Shown here one piece after another: positions 51,279 to 60,299 of a DNA stretch of 64,000 bases. The stretch's first letter is position 1; each line of letters opens with the position of its first letter. A program made the position numbers and the translations under genes. The notes under the pieces are model-generated. The model saw only the letters and a program-made list of their open reading frames with translations, had not been told where the DNA came from and did not search any database. The stretch comes from Nocardia cyriacigeorgica GUH-2 (lineage in GTDB: Bacteria; Actinomycetota; Actinomycetes; Mycobacteriales; Mycobacteriaceae), in contig NC_016887.1 of the NCBI RefSeq assembly GCF_000284035.1, forward strand, positions 6,014,001 through 6,078,000, written 5' to 3'.

Positions 51279-53974
51279 TGCTGCACATCCTTGATCAGTC
51301 CCATACACGAATAGGCCAGGTCGCCGACGACCTCGACCGGTACACCGCGGGCCGCGGCGAGCAGGCGGATATGGGCGTGCTCGGGAGCGTCGGGCTCCCG
51401 CACCAGCACGCGCCACGGCATCCGGCGCAACAACACCCGGGTGGTCTCGCCGACACCGGGTTTCACGAAATTCACACTCGACACCCCGTATTCGGCGCGC
51501 ACCTGCTCCACCGAGGCCCAACCGGCCCAGGTGGGAGTGCGGTCGCCGGCCCGGATACCGGCCACGGTGGCGGGCACGCGCTCGCGCACGGCGTCGAAGG
51601 CGGCGGTGACGGTGTCGATCAGGCGGCCGGAGACGTCGTCGGCGGCGAGTTCGCGATAGAACTTGGCGCCGTGGAATTCGCCCGGCCCGATCAAGTCGTC
51701 GTTGAGCACGGTGCGCGAAACCAACCCGGAGACAGTCGAATTCAGGCAGGCCGAGGCGATCAGGAAATCGTCGCGGGTGCCGTAGGTGCGCACGCACTGG
51801 CCGGGATCGGCCAGGACGGCGAGGTCGTCGTTGAATCGAGCGCCACCCGCCGCGTGGTAGGCGTCCAGGGCATCCGACAGCTCGCGGGTGATGGCACCCT
51901 TCCCCGTCCAGCCGTCGACGAAGACGATCGAGGCCGGATCATGGTGACGCGCCAGATAATCCAGGGCGAGGGCATCGATGCCGCGATCACGCACGATCGA
52001 CACCGCATAGTGCGGAATATCGAGGCTCGGCAGACCCGCACCACGGCCGTCGCGCAGCCAGCGCCGCATCAGCACACCGACCGGCGTGCCCGCACGCGCC
52101 AGCGAGACCAGCACGATATCGGTACCGCGTTCGGCGACAACCAGTTCCGCGACGGTGCCGACCGCGAGCGCCAGCCGCTGCGCACTGTCGGCGAGCACCT
52201 GATCGAACAGCTCGCGATACTGCGCGTCGGGCTGGTATTCGATCGGCAGCGATTCCGCGTAGTGCGCGATACCCGCCTGAATGCGCTGTTCGCGCTCGGT
52301 GACATCGGCTTCGAGGTCGACGCCGGAGAGGTCTTTGAGCAGCCAGGCGACGTCATCGGGGGCGTACGAACCGAACTCGGGCCCGTAGAGCGGGCGGGCA
52401 CCATTCGTCTCGCGCGCAGCGCTCGCCACCTCGGGCACAGCGCTCGCCACCTCGGGCACAGGGCTCGCCACCTCGGACGAAGCACTTGCCGCCTCGGACG
52501 AAGCGCTAGCCGTTTCGGGCACACCACTTGCCGCCTCAGGCGCACCACCGGCCGCCTCAGCCGCAGCGCTTGTCAGCACGGCAGGCGCATCGGCCCGCCC
52601 CGCATGCAACAGCCGCGGATCGGCACCCGGCAGCACCGCCACCAGCACATCCGCCCCGGACGCAGTCAGCACATCGACGAGCCCGCCCGCCGCCACCAGC
52701 TCCTCGGTGTCGGCAGGCTCGTCCACGACCGCTACCAGCACCGGTTCACCCCGCACGGTCTCGGCCTCGGACACATCACCGCTCCACGCCTCGAGTTCGG
52801 CGATGAAATCCTCGGCCCAGTGCGCGTTGTAGAGGTAGCGCGGCTGGTCCTGCCCGGATTCCGGTGCGGTGAAACGGAACCCACGCCGCAGCGGATAGCC
52901 GGGCTCGTCGAGCACGTAGGCCGGGGATCGGGTGGTGGTCTGGTACCGGGTCGGGATGCCGGAATCGGCCAGTGCGACGGCCAGGCGCAGCGGCAGATAC
53001 ATCAGCTCCTCGTGTCCGAGGACGATCACCGGGCGATCGGCGAACTCGCTGGTCAGCCGTCCCCGCAGCACCTCGGTGGCCGAGCCGAGCGCCGCTTCGA
53101 AGGCCTCGGAGTCCGAGTGCAGGATGCCGTGCCGTCCACCCTCGGGAACGTGGGCGGGCCAGGGCAATTCGCAGCGATGGAACGCCCCGCGCTCCGGCGC
53201 GACGGGATTGAGCTGCGGCTCCGGCAGGCTCTGCACGGCGTCGATGAGCCCGTCTGGCAGTATCGTGCGGCCGGCTGCCAGGCAGACGGTGTCGATGCGC
53301 GCGCCGAGTTCCCGGGCCGCCGCCTCGAATCGGGCGCGATCGGTTTCGGTGCGCATATCCACCAGCGAGGCCAGCACATAATGCGAGCGCGGCGCGAAGG
53401 CGTGCAGCGCACGCACGGCGTCCATCGCGGTGTCGCCGGTGGAGATCTCGTCGTCCACCAGCACCAACGGCAGATCGTTGACGAAGATGTCGGCGGGCGC
53501 GGGTTGCAGCAGATGCGAGGTGGCGTGGGAATGCCCCTCCTCGAATCCGGTGAGCGTCTCGGCGAGCGGTACCGGCCGCCGGGTGGAATGCAGGTAGCAG
53601 GTGGCGCCGATGCGGTCGGCCACACAGTGACCGAGGCCGGTGGCGGTCTCGGCGAACCCCAGCACGACCGCGTCGCGTTCGCCGAGTGCGCCGCGCACCA
53701 GATCGCCGAGCCGGTTGCCGGCGTCGAGCACCACCCGGGGGTCGGTGGGCAGATGCTTGCCGAGCACCGTCGACACCAGCAGATGCGCCCGCTTCGGGTT
53801 ACGCCGCAGACCGGGCCGGATCAGCGAGGCGATCGGCAACTCGGCAGGCAGCACACCCGGCTCGGCGCCGTGCCGGTAGGACGTCTCATGATGCAGCTCG
53901 ATTCCGAGATGCCGTGTCGCCCAAGCAGTATCCGCTACTTCGCCATCCCGCGATGCGGTCGACTCCTCGCTCAT
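51275..53974 (-). CDS. Fused Ter-operon phosphoribosyltransferase and StiP-like PRTase/PELOTA protein
   Basis: An 899-residue protein made of two enzymes that are usually, to my knowledge, separate. The N-terminal module (1 to about 460) is a PRTase_2-type phosphoribosyltransferase with the PRPP loop VLVDDEISTGDTA at 171-183 plus a TRSP-like region. A low-complexity linker of heptads (PEVASAV-like, about 470-518) joins it to a C-terminal StiP/PRTase_1-type module with FVDGWTGKGA (about 680) and a PELOTA-like C-terminal end with RRMPWRVLVREPD and LLAAARGVPVEVVGDL. Both modules belong to the proposed nucleoside-like metabolite pathway of Ter systems. Start ATG 53972-53974 overlaps the aldolase stop (ATGA). 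Confidence 0.85.
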   Translation of the reverse strand: MSEESTASRDGEVADTAWATRHLGIELHHETSYRHGAEPGVLPAELPIASLIRPGLRRNPKRAHLLVSTVLGKHLPTDPRVVLDAGNRLGDLVRGALGERDAVVLGFAETATGLGHCVADRIGATCYLHSTRRPVPLAETLTGFEEGHSHATSHLLQPAPADIFVNDLPLVLVDDEISTGDTAMDAVRALHAFAPRSHYVLASLVDMRTETDRARFEAAARELGARIDTVCLAAGRTILPDGLIDAVQSLPEPQLNPVAPERGAFHRCELPWPAHVPEGGRHGILHSDSEAFEAALGSATEVLRGRLTSEFADRPVIVLGHEELMYLPLRLAVALADSGIPTRYQTTTRSPAYVLDEPGYPLRRGFRFTAPESGQDQPRYLYNAHWAEDFIAELEAWSGDVSEAETVRGEPVLVAVVDEPADTEELVAAGGLVDVLTASGADVLVAVLPGADPRLLHAGRADAPAVLTSAAAEAAGGAPEAASGVPETASASSEAASASSEVASPVPEVASAVPEVASAARETNGARPLYGPEFGSYAPDDVAWLLKDLSGVDLEADVTEREQRIQAGIAHYAESLPIEYQPDAQYRELFDQVLADSAQRLALAVGTVAELVVAERGTDIVLVSLARAGTPVGVLMRRWLRDGRGAGLPSLDIPHYAVSIVRDRGIDALALDYLARHHDPASIVFVDGWTGKGAITRELSDALDAYHAAGGARFNDDLAVLADPGQCVRTYGTRDDFLIASACLNSTVSGLVSRTVLNDDLIGPGEFHGAKFYRELAADDVSGRLIDTVTAAFDAVRERVPATVAGIRAGDRTPTWAGWASVEQVRAEYGVSSVNFVKPGVGETTRVLLRRMPWRVLVREPDAPEHAHIRLLAAARGVPVEVVGDLAYSCMGLIKDVQQ
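52421..52567. repeat. Seven 21-bp tandem repeats encoding the heptad linker
   Basis: Seven in-frame units of 21 bp, the first three nearly identical (gctcgccacctcgggcaca). They encode the PEVASAV-like heptads between the two enzyme modules of the fused PRTase. Being in frame, changes in copy number would change linker length only. Confidence 0.75.
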
Positions 53975-55182
53975 ACCGTGACCAACGCCGTCAACAGATC
54001 CACGAACGACACTCCTTTATTGGCCACCCCGAACACTCGTGCGCGCAGCAAGGTCTGCCGCGCCCAGCTGCGATGCGGACGCATCTCGTTCATCTTGTTC
54101 CGGTACCCCGAGGCCGCGACCCCGCCCACATCGGCTTGCAGGATGTCGAGCGCGTCGGAGTACTCCTCGTGGGTCACCACCGACAGCGCGTGCACCGCGG
54201 CCACATGCGAGGGGTGGATCACCGTTTTGCCCTGGATGCCATTGGCGCGGTCGAGGGTGATCTCGCGCAGCAGGCCGTCCAGGTCGCGGCTGACCAGGTA
54301 ACGCCGGAACGGCACCGCATCGGATTCCTCGAACGGCGCCGTGCGCAGCAGCGGCCGGAACATTCGCTCGTGATCGGCGAAGTACTCCCACACCGGGCCC
54401 GTGATCACGAAACCGGTGCCGTCGGCGCGGCCCAGATAGTTGACGATATCGGCGATCACATCGGCGACCACCCGCACGTCGTAGATGGTCAGATCGCGGT
54501 CGCGGCGAATGCCGAAGGTCGAGCACATATCGGTCGCGCCGACCCGCACCGCCAGCACCTGATCGCGGTGTTCGGCCAGCAGCGCGGCGATCTCGGTGAG
54601 TTCGGCGTCGCGGGTCTGCCGGTGCACCAGCGCCGCCGATTCCAGCACCGGCATGCCGTAGAGCGGCCGGTCCAGCAGGGCGCGCGCATGCTCCAACGCG
54701 GCAAGGTATTTCGCCCCGGAGGCCGAATCGAACTTCGGGAAGACGAATCCGGTGAGCACCTCGGCACCCGCTCCGAGCTGCTCGGCGAGCTCGATGATGG
54801 TGTCGGCGTCGCGCACCCGCACGAACAGCATCGGGTTCGGATCCACGCCCGCGGCCAGCTCATCGAGGGTGCGCACGGCCTGCGCCTTGGCCGACTCCAC
54901 CTCGTGATCGGCCACCGCGTCTTCGAGATCGATGACCATCGAGCAGACCCCGCGCGCGGCCCGCTTGCAGATCGTCGCGGTGAGATCGGCCCTGGTCGCG
55001 GGCGCGTACAGGGTGGCACCCAGCGCCACGGCGAGCAGTTCGCGGTCGGTCTGACCGCCGATGGGCTCGGGCTGGCGATGGAACAGCGTTCTCGCGTCGG
55101 GACCGTTCAACTGCCGGAAATGGCGCAGCAGCACGCGCTTGCGCAGGGAAACTTCCTGCTTGACGGCGATGCCTGCGGTCAT
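53971..55182 (-). CDS. HpcH/HpaI (CitE-like) aldolase/lyase of the Ter-associated operon
   Basis: A 403-residue TIM-barrel lyase. The metal and substrate region SMVIDLEDAVAD is typical for CitE-like proteins (about 115-126), followed by FVRVRD, GFVFPKFDS and the active-site surroundings LAVRVGATDMCSTFGIRRD. HpcH/HpaI enzymes cleave or form C-C bonds in hydroxy-acyl substrates with a divalent metal. In Ter-linked operons it is part of the predicted nucleoside-like pathway. ATG at 55180-55182. Its stop overlaps the start of the fused PRTase gene (ATGA); the order aldolase-PRTase-HAD gives three translationally coupled genes. Confidence 0.9.
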   Translation of the reverse strand: MTAGIAVKQEVSLRKRVLLRHFRQLNGPDARTLFHRQPEPIGGQTDRELLAVALGATLYAPATRADLTATICKRAARGVCSMVIDLEDAVADHEVESAKAQAVRTLDELAAGVDPNPMLFVRVRDADTIIELAEQLGAGAEVLTGFVFPKFDSASGAKYLAALEHARALLDRPLYGMPVLESAALVHRQTRDAELTEIAALLAEHRDQVLAVRVGATDMCSTFGIRRDRDLTIYDVRVVADVIADIVNYLGRADGTGFVITGPVWEYFADHERMFRPLLRTAPFEESDAVPFRRYLVSRDLDGLLREITLDRANGIQGKTVIHPSHVAAVHALSVVTHEEYSDALDILQADVGGVAASGYRNKMNEMRPHRSWARQTLLRARVFGVANKGVSFVDLLTALVTV

Positions 55183-55196
55183 CGTCTCCCCACCCC

Positions 55197-56414
55197 TCAC
55201 TCTCGTCGTGGTCCTGACTGTTTTCTCATGCGATCCACTACGCCCGCTATGAAATCCGCGACGGCGTCGAGCTCCGTCACGTACGCCCAATAGTCGGGAT
55301 GACGCCCGGATAGCGCACCGGTGATCCGGTCGATCCGTTCGGCCTGCGCGTCGAGTACCGATCCCCACTCGGCGGCGAGCCCGCGGCCCACCGCGAGCAT
55401 CTGCGCGTCCCGCAGCCGGAATCGTACGGCCTTGGCCTTGTCTTGCGGATTCTCGCGCACCTCACGCAGGAGCGTCAGCCGTTTGGTGACGGCGTCGACC
55501 TGCTGTTCGGCCTCGGCGAGGCTGCCGCGCGCGGTCGTGGTCAGTTCAAGTGCTAACTCCGGGTCGTTCTCGGCCGCGGCCGCGCGGGCCCGGCTCAGGG
55601 CGTCATCCGCGGCGGCTATGGCCCGCTGGCTGTCTCGCTCATTGTCAGACAGATCCGCCGAACTCGCAGCATTGAACTCCCGCAGTAGCGCGGAGTACAC
55701 CGCGCCCACCCCTTCGGCCCTGGTCCGCGCCGCCGCCAGCCGGGTGCGCACCGAGACGATCGCGGTCGCTGCCGCGGCGGCCCGAGATGGGGCCTGCGCC
55801 AAAGCATCTGCCAGTTCTTTGCTCGCCGCGTCCAGCCGGTTGGCGGCCTCGCGCACCGCACCGACCCCGGCGCTCTCACGGGCCGCGTGCAATGTGATCA
55901 GTGCCTCATCGACCGCGGCGCTCGTCCGCCGGACCGACCCGTAGTGCGCGTAAGGGGACTCGGCAGCCTGCCCCCGCACCTGGGCGGCGGCCGCGGTCAC
56001 CTGATCGGCCAGCCGCGGCACCATCGCCACGACCGCGACGGCCTCCTCGAGCTGCGCCTGATTGCCGCGGTAGTACTCGTCCACCCCGCGCGCCGCCTCG
56101 GCCAGCCTGCGCACCGTCTCCTCGGTTCTGACCTGCCCTTGCGGCACCGAAGCACCGGTGGCCTCGGCCTGATCGAGCTGCTCGGTGAGCTTCAGATAGG
56201 CGTCGGCGGCGGCGTAGCAGCGGGCCCGCACCGGTTCCCAGCGCCGGTCCAGGCCGCGTTCGGGGAAGACCTGCTCGGCGGCCGCGGTGGCCGATTCGGC
56301 GACGCTCTGGCGCCGGTCCATGTCCAGGAACGCCGACGCGATCGAGTGCCGAGCCTGCTCGATCCACTCGGTATTCCCGGATGACCGGAACCATCCACGC
56401 CTGCGGCCTGCCAC
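55197..56414 (-). CDS. Coiled-coil protein of the Ter-associated operon
   Basis: A 405-residue, almost entirely alpha-helical protein, very rich in Ala, Glu, Arg and Gln, with long heptad stretches (RRLAEAARGVDEYYRGNQAQLEEAV, ALLREFNAASSADLSDNERDSQRAIAA, SLAEAEQQVDAVTKRL). No enzyme motif is present. The GTG at 56412-56414 is proposed because TACCAT, a minus-strand -10, ends about 7 bases before it; the frame is open 14 codons further. It precedes the aldolase by 14 bases, so it likely heads that operon. It probably acts as scaffold or membrane-proximal adaptor, but this is inference. A TerD gene is divergent from it. Confidence 0.7.
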   Translation of the reverse strand: MAGRRRGWFRSSGNTEWIEQARHSIASAFLDMDRRQSVAESATAAAEQVFPERGLDRRWEPVRARCYAAADAYLKLTEQLDQAEATGASVPQGQVRTEETVRRLAEAARGVDEYYRGNQAQLEEAVAVVAMVPRLADQVTAAAAQVRGQAAESPYAHYGSVRRTSAAVDEALITLHAARESAGVGAVREAANRLDAASKELADALAQAPSRAAAAATAIVSVRTRLAAARTRAEGVGAVYSALLREFNAASSADLSDNERDSQRAIAAADDALSRARAAAAENDPELALELTTTARGSLAEAEQQVDAVTKRLTLLREVRENPQDKAKAVRFRLRDAQMLAVGRGLAAEWGSVLDAQAERIDRITGALSGRHPDYWAYVTELDAVADFIAGVVDRMRKQSGPRRE

Positions 56415-56614
56415 GACCCGATGGTAGGAGATCTTGCCGGTGCCGGGTCGCGACAACGGCGCCGTCCACCTCGCAGCCGCACCCGGCCGTTGCGAATGCG
56501 GGCTACCCGCATCGGTTTATACGCAAGATCGCTGAAACCTACTACTGTCGTATCTCGTACCCGGCGATTCGGACATGCTGGGAATCACAGACGACTATCG
56601 AAAGGGAATCCCGC

Positions 56615-57190
56615 ATGGGTGTCAGTTTGTCCAAGGGCGGCAACGTCTCGCTGACCAAGGCGGCGCCTAACCTGACCGCTGTCGCGGTCGGCCTCGGCTG
56701 GGACGTTCGTACCACCACCGGCACGGACTTCGACCTCGACGCCAGCGCGATCGCGACCGGAGCCGACAAGAAGGTGGTCTCCGACCAGCACTTCGTCTTC
56801 TTCAACAACCTGCGCTCGCCGGAAGGCACCATCGAGCACATCGGCGACAACACCACCGGTGAAGGCGAGGGCGACGACGAGGTCATCAACGTCGATCTGG
56901 CCAACACCCCGCCCACCATCGAGTCCATCTTCTTCCCGGTCTCGATCTACGACGCCGATACCCGTCAGCAGTCGTTCGGCCAGGTGCGCAACGCCTACAT
57001 CCGCGTCGTGGACCGCTCCAACAACGAGGAGCTGGCCCGCTACGACCTGTCCGAGGACGCCTCCACCGAGACCGCCATGGTGTTCGGTGAGCTGTACCGC
57101 AACGGCGCCGAATGGAAGTTCCGCGCCATCGGCCAGGGCTACGCCTCCGGCCTGGCCGGCATCGCCCGCGACTACGGCGTGAACGTCTGA
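56615..57190 (+). CDS. terD: TerD family protein
   Basis: A 191-residue canonical TerD protein. It opens with MGVSLSKGGNVSLTK, followed by VAVGLGWDVR, TDFDLDASA and the calcium signature GDNTTGEGEGDDEVINVDL, then SIYDADTRQQSFGQVRNAY and FRAIGQGYASGLAGIARDYG. TerD binds Ca2+ and appears in tellurite, phage-inhibition and stress phenotypes; it is cytoplasmic or membrane-associated. ATG at 56615 with aaaggga 7 bases upstream. Unlike the other three TerD genes here it keeps every family motif. The unit ends in the 30-base palindrome at 57210. Confidence 0.95.
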   Translation: MGVSLSKGGNVSLTKAAPNLTAVAVGLGWDVRTTTGTDFDLDASAIATGADKKVVSDQHFVFFNNLRSPEGTIEHIGDNTTGEGEGDDEVINVDLANTPPTIESIFFPVSIYDADTRQQSFGQVRNAYIRVVDRSNNEELARYDLSEDASTETAMVFGELYRNGAEWKFRAIGQGYASGLAGIARDYGVNV

Positions 57191-57209
57191 TCGAGCTCAC
57201 CCTCGACCA

Positions 57210-57239
57210 GGAAGGGGGCCCGGCGCCGGGCCCCCTTCC
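57210..57239 (+). terminator. Terminator after terD
   Basis: A perfect 30-base palindrome centred on GGCGCC: GGAAGGGGGCCCGGC and its mirror GCCGGGCCCCCTTCC. It begins 20 bases after the terD stop. The 261 bases between terD and the DUF475 gene hold no further gene; I looked for a yybP-ykoY-like manganese riboswitch and did not recognise one. Confidence 0.8.
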
Positions 57240-57451
57240 GCTGGGTCCGACTGGACATCTCATGGTCCGGCGACCAGGCTGAATGATGACGGTCGCTTTC
57301 GACGTCGGCCCGAAATGTCGGGTTCACCGTCGACCGGTACGGTCGTGTCGAGCGCCGCTCGCACCGGGTCGGCGATCGCACGCAGCAGCTTCAGACGTCC
57401 CATATGCCCGGATGACGACCGACTCCGGCGCCGCACACGAAAGGTCCCCGC

Positions 57452-58546
57452 GTGGTCCTGCGCATATTCGGCCTATCCTTCCTGGTCACCGTCGTATCAC
57501 TGGTAGTGGCACTGCTCTACGGTGGCCCCACCGCGCTGGTGCTCTGCGCGATCCTCGGCATCCTCGAGGTGTCCCTGTCGTTCGACAACGCCGTCATCAA
57601 CGCGACCATCCTGCAGCGGATGAGCGAGTTCTGGCAGCGCATGTTCCTGACCGTCGGCATCCTGATCGCCGTGTTCGGCATGCGCCTGGTGTTCCCGCTG
57701 GCCATCGTGTGGGTCACCGCCGGGCTGAACCCGGTCGAGGCCTTCGACCTGGCGCTCAACCCGCCGCCCGGTGATGCCGCCTACTTCCCCAACGGCGACC
57801 CGAGCTACGAGACGTTGCTCACCGACGCCCATCCGCAGATCGCGGCGTTCGGCGGCATGTTCCTGGCGCTGCTGTTCCTGAACTTCATCTTCGCCGAGCG
57901 GGAGATCACCTGGCTGTCGTGGCTGGAGCGGCCGCTGGCCAAGGCGGGCAAGCTGGACATGCTGTCGGTGGTCGTCGCCGGCCTCGGCCTGATCCTGTGC
58001 GCGGAGTTCCTCGCCGAGGAAGAGGTCCGCTCCACGGTGCTGCTGGCCGGCCTGCTCGGCATGATCACCTACATCGCGGTCGACGGGCTCGGCTCGATGT
58101 TCCACGCCGAGGAGCACGCGGGTCCGTCGGAGGCCGCCAAGGCCACCGGTAAGGCCGGCTTCTTCCTGTTCCTGTACCTCGAGGTGCTGGACGCGTCGTT
58201 CTCCTTCGACGGCGTCATCGGCGCGTTCGCCATCACCGCCGACCCGATCATCATCGCGCTGGGCCTGGGCCTGATCGGCGCCATGTTCGTCCGGTCGATC
58301 ACGGTGTACCTGGTCCGCAAGGGCACCCTGTCGGAGTTCGTCTACCTTGAGCACGGTGCGCACTGGGCCATCGGTGCGCTGGCGGCGATCCTGCTGATCT
58401 CGATCGGCGTGCACGTCAACGAACTGATCACCGGCTTCATCGGTATCGCGTTCATCGGCGCGGCGTTCATCAGCAGCATCATGCGCAACCGGCGCGAGGG
58501 TGAGCCGGAAGCGGCCGCCGAAAAGGAGCCGACCCCGGTAGGCTGA
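57452..58546 (+). CDS. DUF475/TerC-type integral membrane protein
   Basis: A 364-residue protein with nine to ten predicted membrane helices. It carries the TerC-superfamily motifs EVSLSFDNAVINATIL in helix 2 and DASFSFDGVIGAFAI in helix 7, whose buried Asp/Asn residues are thought to coordinate a metal ion (manganese or calcium export in studied TerC relatives). DUF475 is the branch common in actinobacteria next to TerD genes. GTG at 57452 with gaaagg upstream. Physical association of TerC with TerD is known from E. coli. The tail is acidic (EAAAEKEP). Confidence 0.92.
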   Translation: MVLRIFGLSFLVTVVSLVVALLYGGPTALVLCAILGILEVSLSFDNAVINATILQRMSEFWQRMFLTVGILIAVFGMRLVFPLAIVWVTAGLNPVEAFDLALNPPPGDAAYFPNGDPSYETLLTDAHPQIAAFGGMFLALLFLNFIFAEREITWLSWLERPLAKAGKLDMLSVVVAGLGLILCAEFLAEEEVRSTVLLAGLLGMITYIAVDGLGSMFHAEEHAGPSEAAKATGKAGFFLFLYLEVLDASFSFDGVIGAFAITADPIIIALGLGLIGAMFVRSITVYLVRKGTLSEFVYLEHGAHWAIGALAAILLISIGVHVNELITGFIGIAFIGAAFISSIMRNRREGEPEAAAEKEPTPVG

Positions 58547-58570
58547 CCGGCGGACGCATACCGAAGACTC

Positions 58571-58604
58571 GAACGGCAGCGGCCTGGTGTGGCCGCTGCC
58601 GTTC
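58571..58604. terminator. Terminator after the DUF475 gene
   Basis: GAACGGCAGCGGCC (58571-58584) and GGCCGCTGCCGTTC (58591-58604), perfect 14-bp arms, loop TGGTGT, followed by a short pyrimidine-rich stretch. It lies 24 bases after the DUF475 stop and 27 bases before the next start, so the last TerD-like gene probably has its own promoter or depends on read-through. Confidence 0.75.
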
Positions 58605-58630
58605 TCATCTCCTGAGGGGGGATCGCGGCG

Positions 58631-59233
58631 ATGGCGATCGACGAGCAGCGGGCCGGCGGCGGGAAAGTCACCCTGTCCAAGGCCACGCCGAGCATCAATC
58701 TCACCCGGCCCGGCGAGCTACAGGGCATCATGCGGGTCGAGCTCACCTGGGCCGCGCGGGCGAAAAGCCTGTTCCGCAGGTCCAGCACCGTCGAACTCGA
58801 ACTGGGCTGCCTCTACGAACTGGCCGACGGCCGCACCGGCGCGCTGCGCACCGGCACCGACGCGGGCGCGCTCGAATTCGAGCCGCACATCCTGCTCGAC
58901 CGTGACGGCACGCGTCCCGGCAGCGCCGGCCTGAACATGGATCTGGCCCGGCCCGAAGCGTTCCGGCAGGTGCTGATCTTCGCGCTCAGCGCGCAGGCGC
59001 CGAACTGGGCCGCTGCCAAGGGCACACTCACCCTCGCCCCCACCATCGGCTCGAATGTCGAACTCGCCCTGGACGAGCCGGTCGCCGACACCCGCACCTG
59101 CGCCATCGCGCTGTTGCAGAATCAGGGCGCCGGGATCACCGTCTACCGCGAGGCCCGCTACCTCACCGGCGCACTCGACGAGCTGATGCAGGCCTACCGG
59201 TGGGGCATGGACACCGATTCCGTGCGCGCCTGA
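58631..59233 (+). CDS. Divergent TerD-family protein
   Basis: A 200-residue TerD-like protein. It starts with GGGKVTLSKATPSINLTRPG, the TerD opening strand, and has VELTWAA, VELELGCLYEL, QVLIFALSAQAPNWAAAKG and CAIALLQNQGAGITVYREARY, closing with ALDELMQAYRWG. The calcium motif GEGDDE and DFDLDAS are absent or strongly altered, so it may have lost calcium binding. TerA-like members of the family look similar. ATG at 58631 follows gagggggg 7 to 12 bases upstream. It converges with the DUF389 gene. Confidence 0.82.
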   Translation: MAIDEQRAGGGKVTLSKATPSINLTRPGELQGIMRVELTWAARAKSLFRRSSTVELELGCLYELADGRTGALRTGTDAGALEFEPHILLDRDGTRPGSAGLNMDLARPEAFRQVLIFALSAQAPNWAAAKGTLTLAPTIGSNVELALDEPVADTRTCAIALLQNQGAGITVYREARYLTGALDELMQAYRWGMDTDSVRA

Positions 59234-59240
59234 CCCGCGC

Positions 59241-60200
59241 TCACAGCATGCGCCGCGGGTACAGCCGCGCCTTCGGCCGGTGCACCGCGACCCGCGACCA
59301 CACCGCGTCCTGCAAAGCCAATGTGCCCCAACCGGCCAACGCCATCCCGGACAGGTTCAGCGCCAATTGCAGTGTGCTGCCCCAGACCTCGTCCCAGTGC
59401 GCGAACACCGCGGCGAGGGCGATATTGCCGGCCGCGGGCACCGTCGTCACCGAGATGAACACCCCGACCAGACCGCCCGATTTCGCCGAGGTCAGCGAGA
59501 GCACACCGGCCGCGGCGGCGATCACGGCCACGATGAACGACCATTTGTCCGGGGTGTAGATGAACGCCGTCTCGGGTCCGGAGCCGACATCGGCGGCGGT
59601 GATCCAGCCGAGCCCGCGCGCGGCGAGCACCAGCAGGAACGTCAGCACGATCGCGGTCAGGAACCCGAGAACCAGCGTGCGCACCGCCAGCCCGAACAGC
59701 ACGAACCGGCGCCGCACCAGCGCCACCCCGAGTGCGGCGATCGCACCGAACTCCGGGCCGAGCACCATCGCGCCGATCACCAGGATCTGCGAATCCACCA
59801 CGATGGCGATCGCGGCCAGCGTGGTGGCCATGGTCATGAAACTCAGGTAGGTCCAGTTGAGTTCGGTCTCCTCGTAGGAGCGCTGGGCGACATCGGCCCA
59901 GACCACCGCGTCGGCGCTGCTGCCGGGAGTGCGCACCTCGGCCTCGAAACCGGCCAGCGACAGCCAGGTCCGCACCGGCTCGAGCTCGATGCTCCCGCAT
60001 TTGTGCACGCCGGTCGCGCGCAGCCGCTCGACCAGCTCGTTGGCCGCTTCCCTGGCGATATGCGCGATAACCAGATCCCCGGCCGGGCGCAGCGCGGCCC
60101 CGCGCATCACCGCCAGCCCGCTGACCGCGTCGTCGCCCTCGAGGATCTCGATCACAGCATCGGTCTTGTCCGCGGGCGCCATTATCCGCACATGCAGCAT
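59241..60200 (-). CDS. DUF389 (TIGR00341-like) integral membrane protein
   Basis: A 319-residue protein. The cytoplasmic N-terminal domain (1-100) is ferredoxin-like (HVRIMAPADKTDAVIEIL), followed by about six membrane helices. The family hallmark in the membrane part is IGAMVLGPEFGAIAALGVAL with MGAMVISPLMGPI-like character, and SGGLVGVFISVTTVPAAGNIALA. DUF389 proteins are of unknown function, possibly transporters. ATG at 60198-60200. The gene is divergent from the Kiwa-like pair, with 99 bases between their starts. Confidence 0.85.
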   Translation of the reverse strand: MLHVRIMAPADKTDAVIEILEGDDAVSGLAVMRGAALRPAGDLVIAHIAREAANELVERLRATGVHKCGSIELEPVRTWLSLAGFEAEVRTPGSSADAVVWADVAQRSYEETELNWTYLSFMTMATTLAAIAIVVDSQILVIGAMVLGPEFGAIAALGVALVRRRFVLFGLAVRTLVLGFLTAIVLTFLLVLAARGLGWITAADVGSGPETAFIYTPDKWSFIVAVIAAAAGVLSLTSAKSGGLVGVFISVTTVPAAGNIALAAVFAHWDEVWGSTLQLALNLSGMALAGWGTLALQDAVWSRVAVHRPKARLYPRRML

Positions 60201-60299
60201 GGGCTCAGTCTGGCCTATGCGCAGGCGCCGGGCGCGGCGAAACCGGGTGGCGAGTCGTGGCCCGGCGATCTTGTCGGTACCCGGTAATACAGTGGCGCT

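Noticed and set aside
57191..57451. Possible yybP-ykoY manganese riboswitch in front of the DUF475/TerC gene
   Set aside because: The expected conserved GGGGAGUAG-type core and paired helices were not found.
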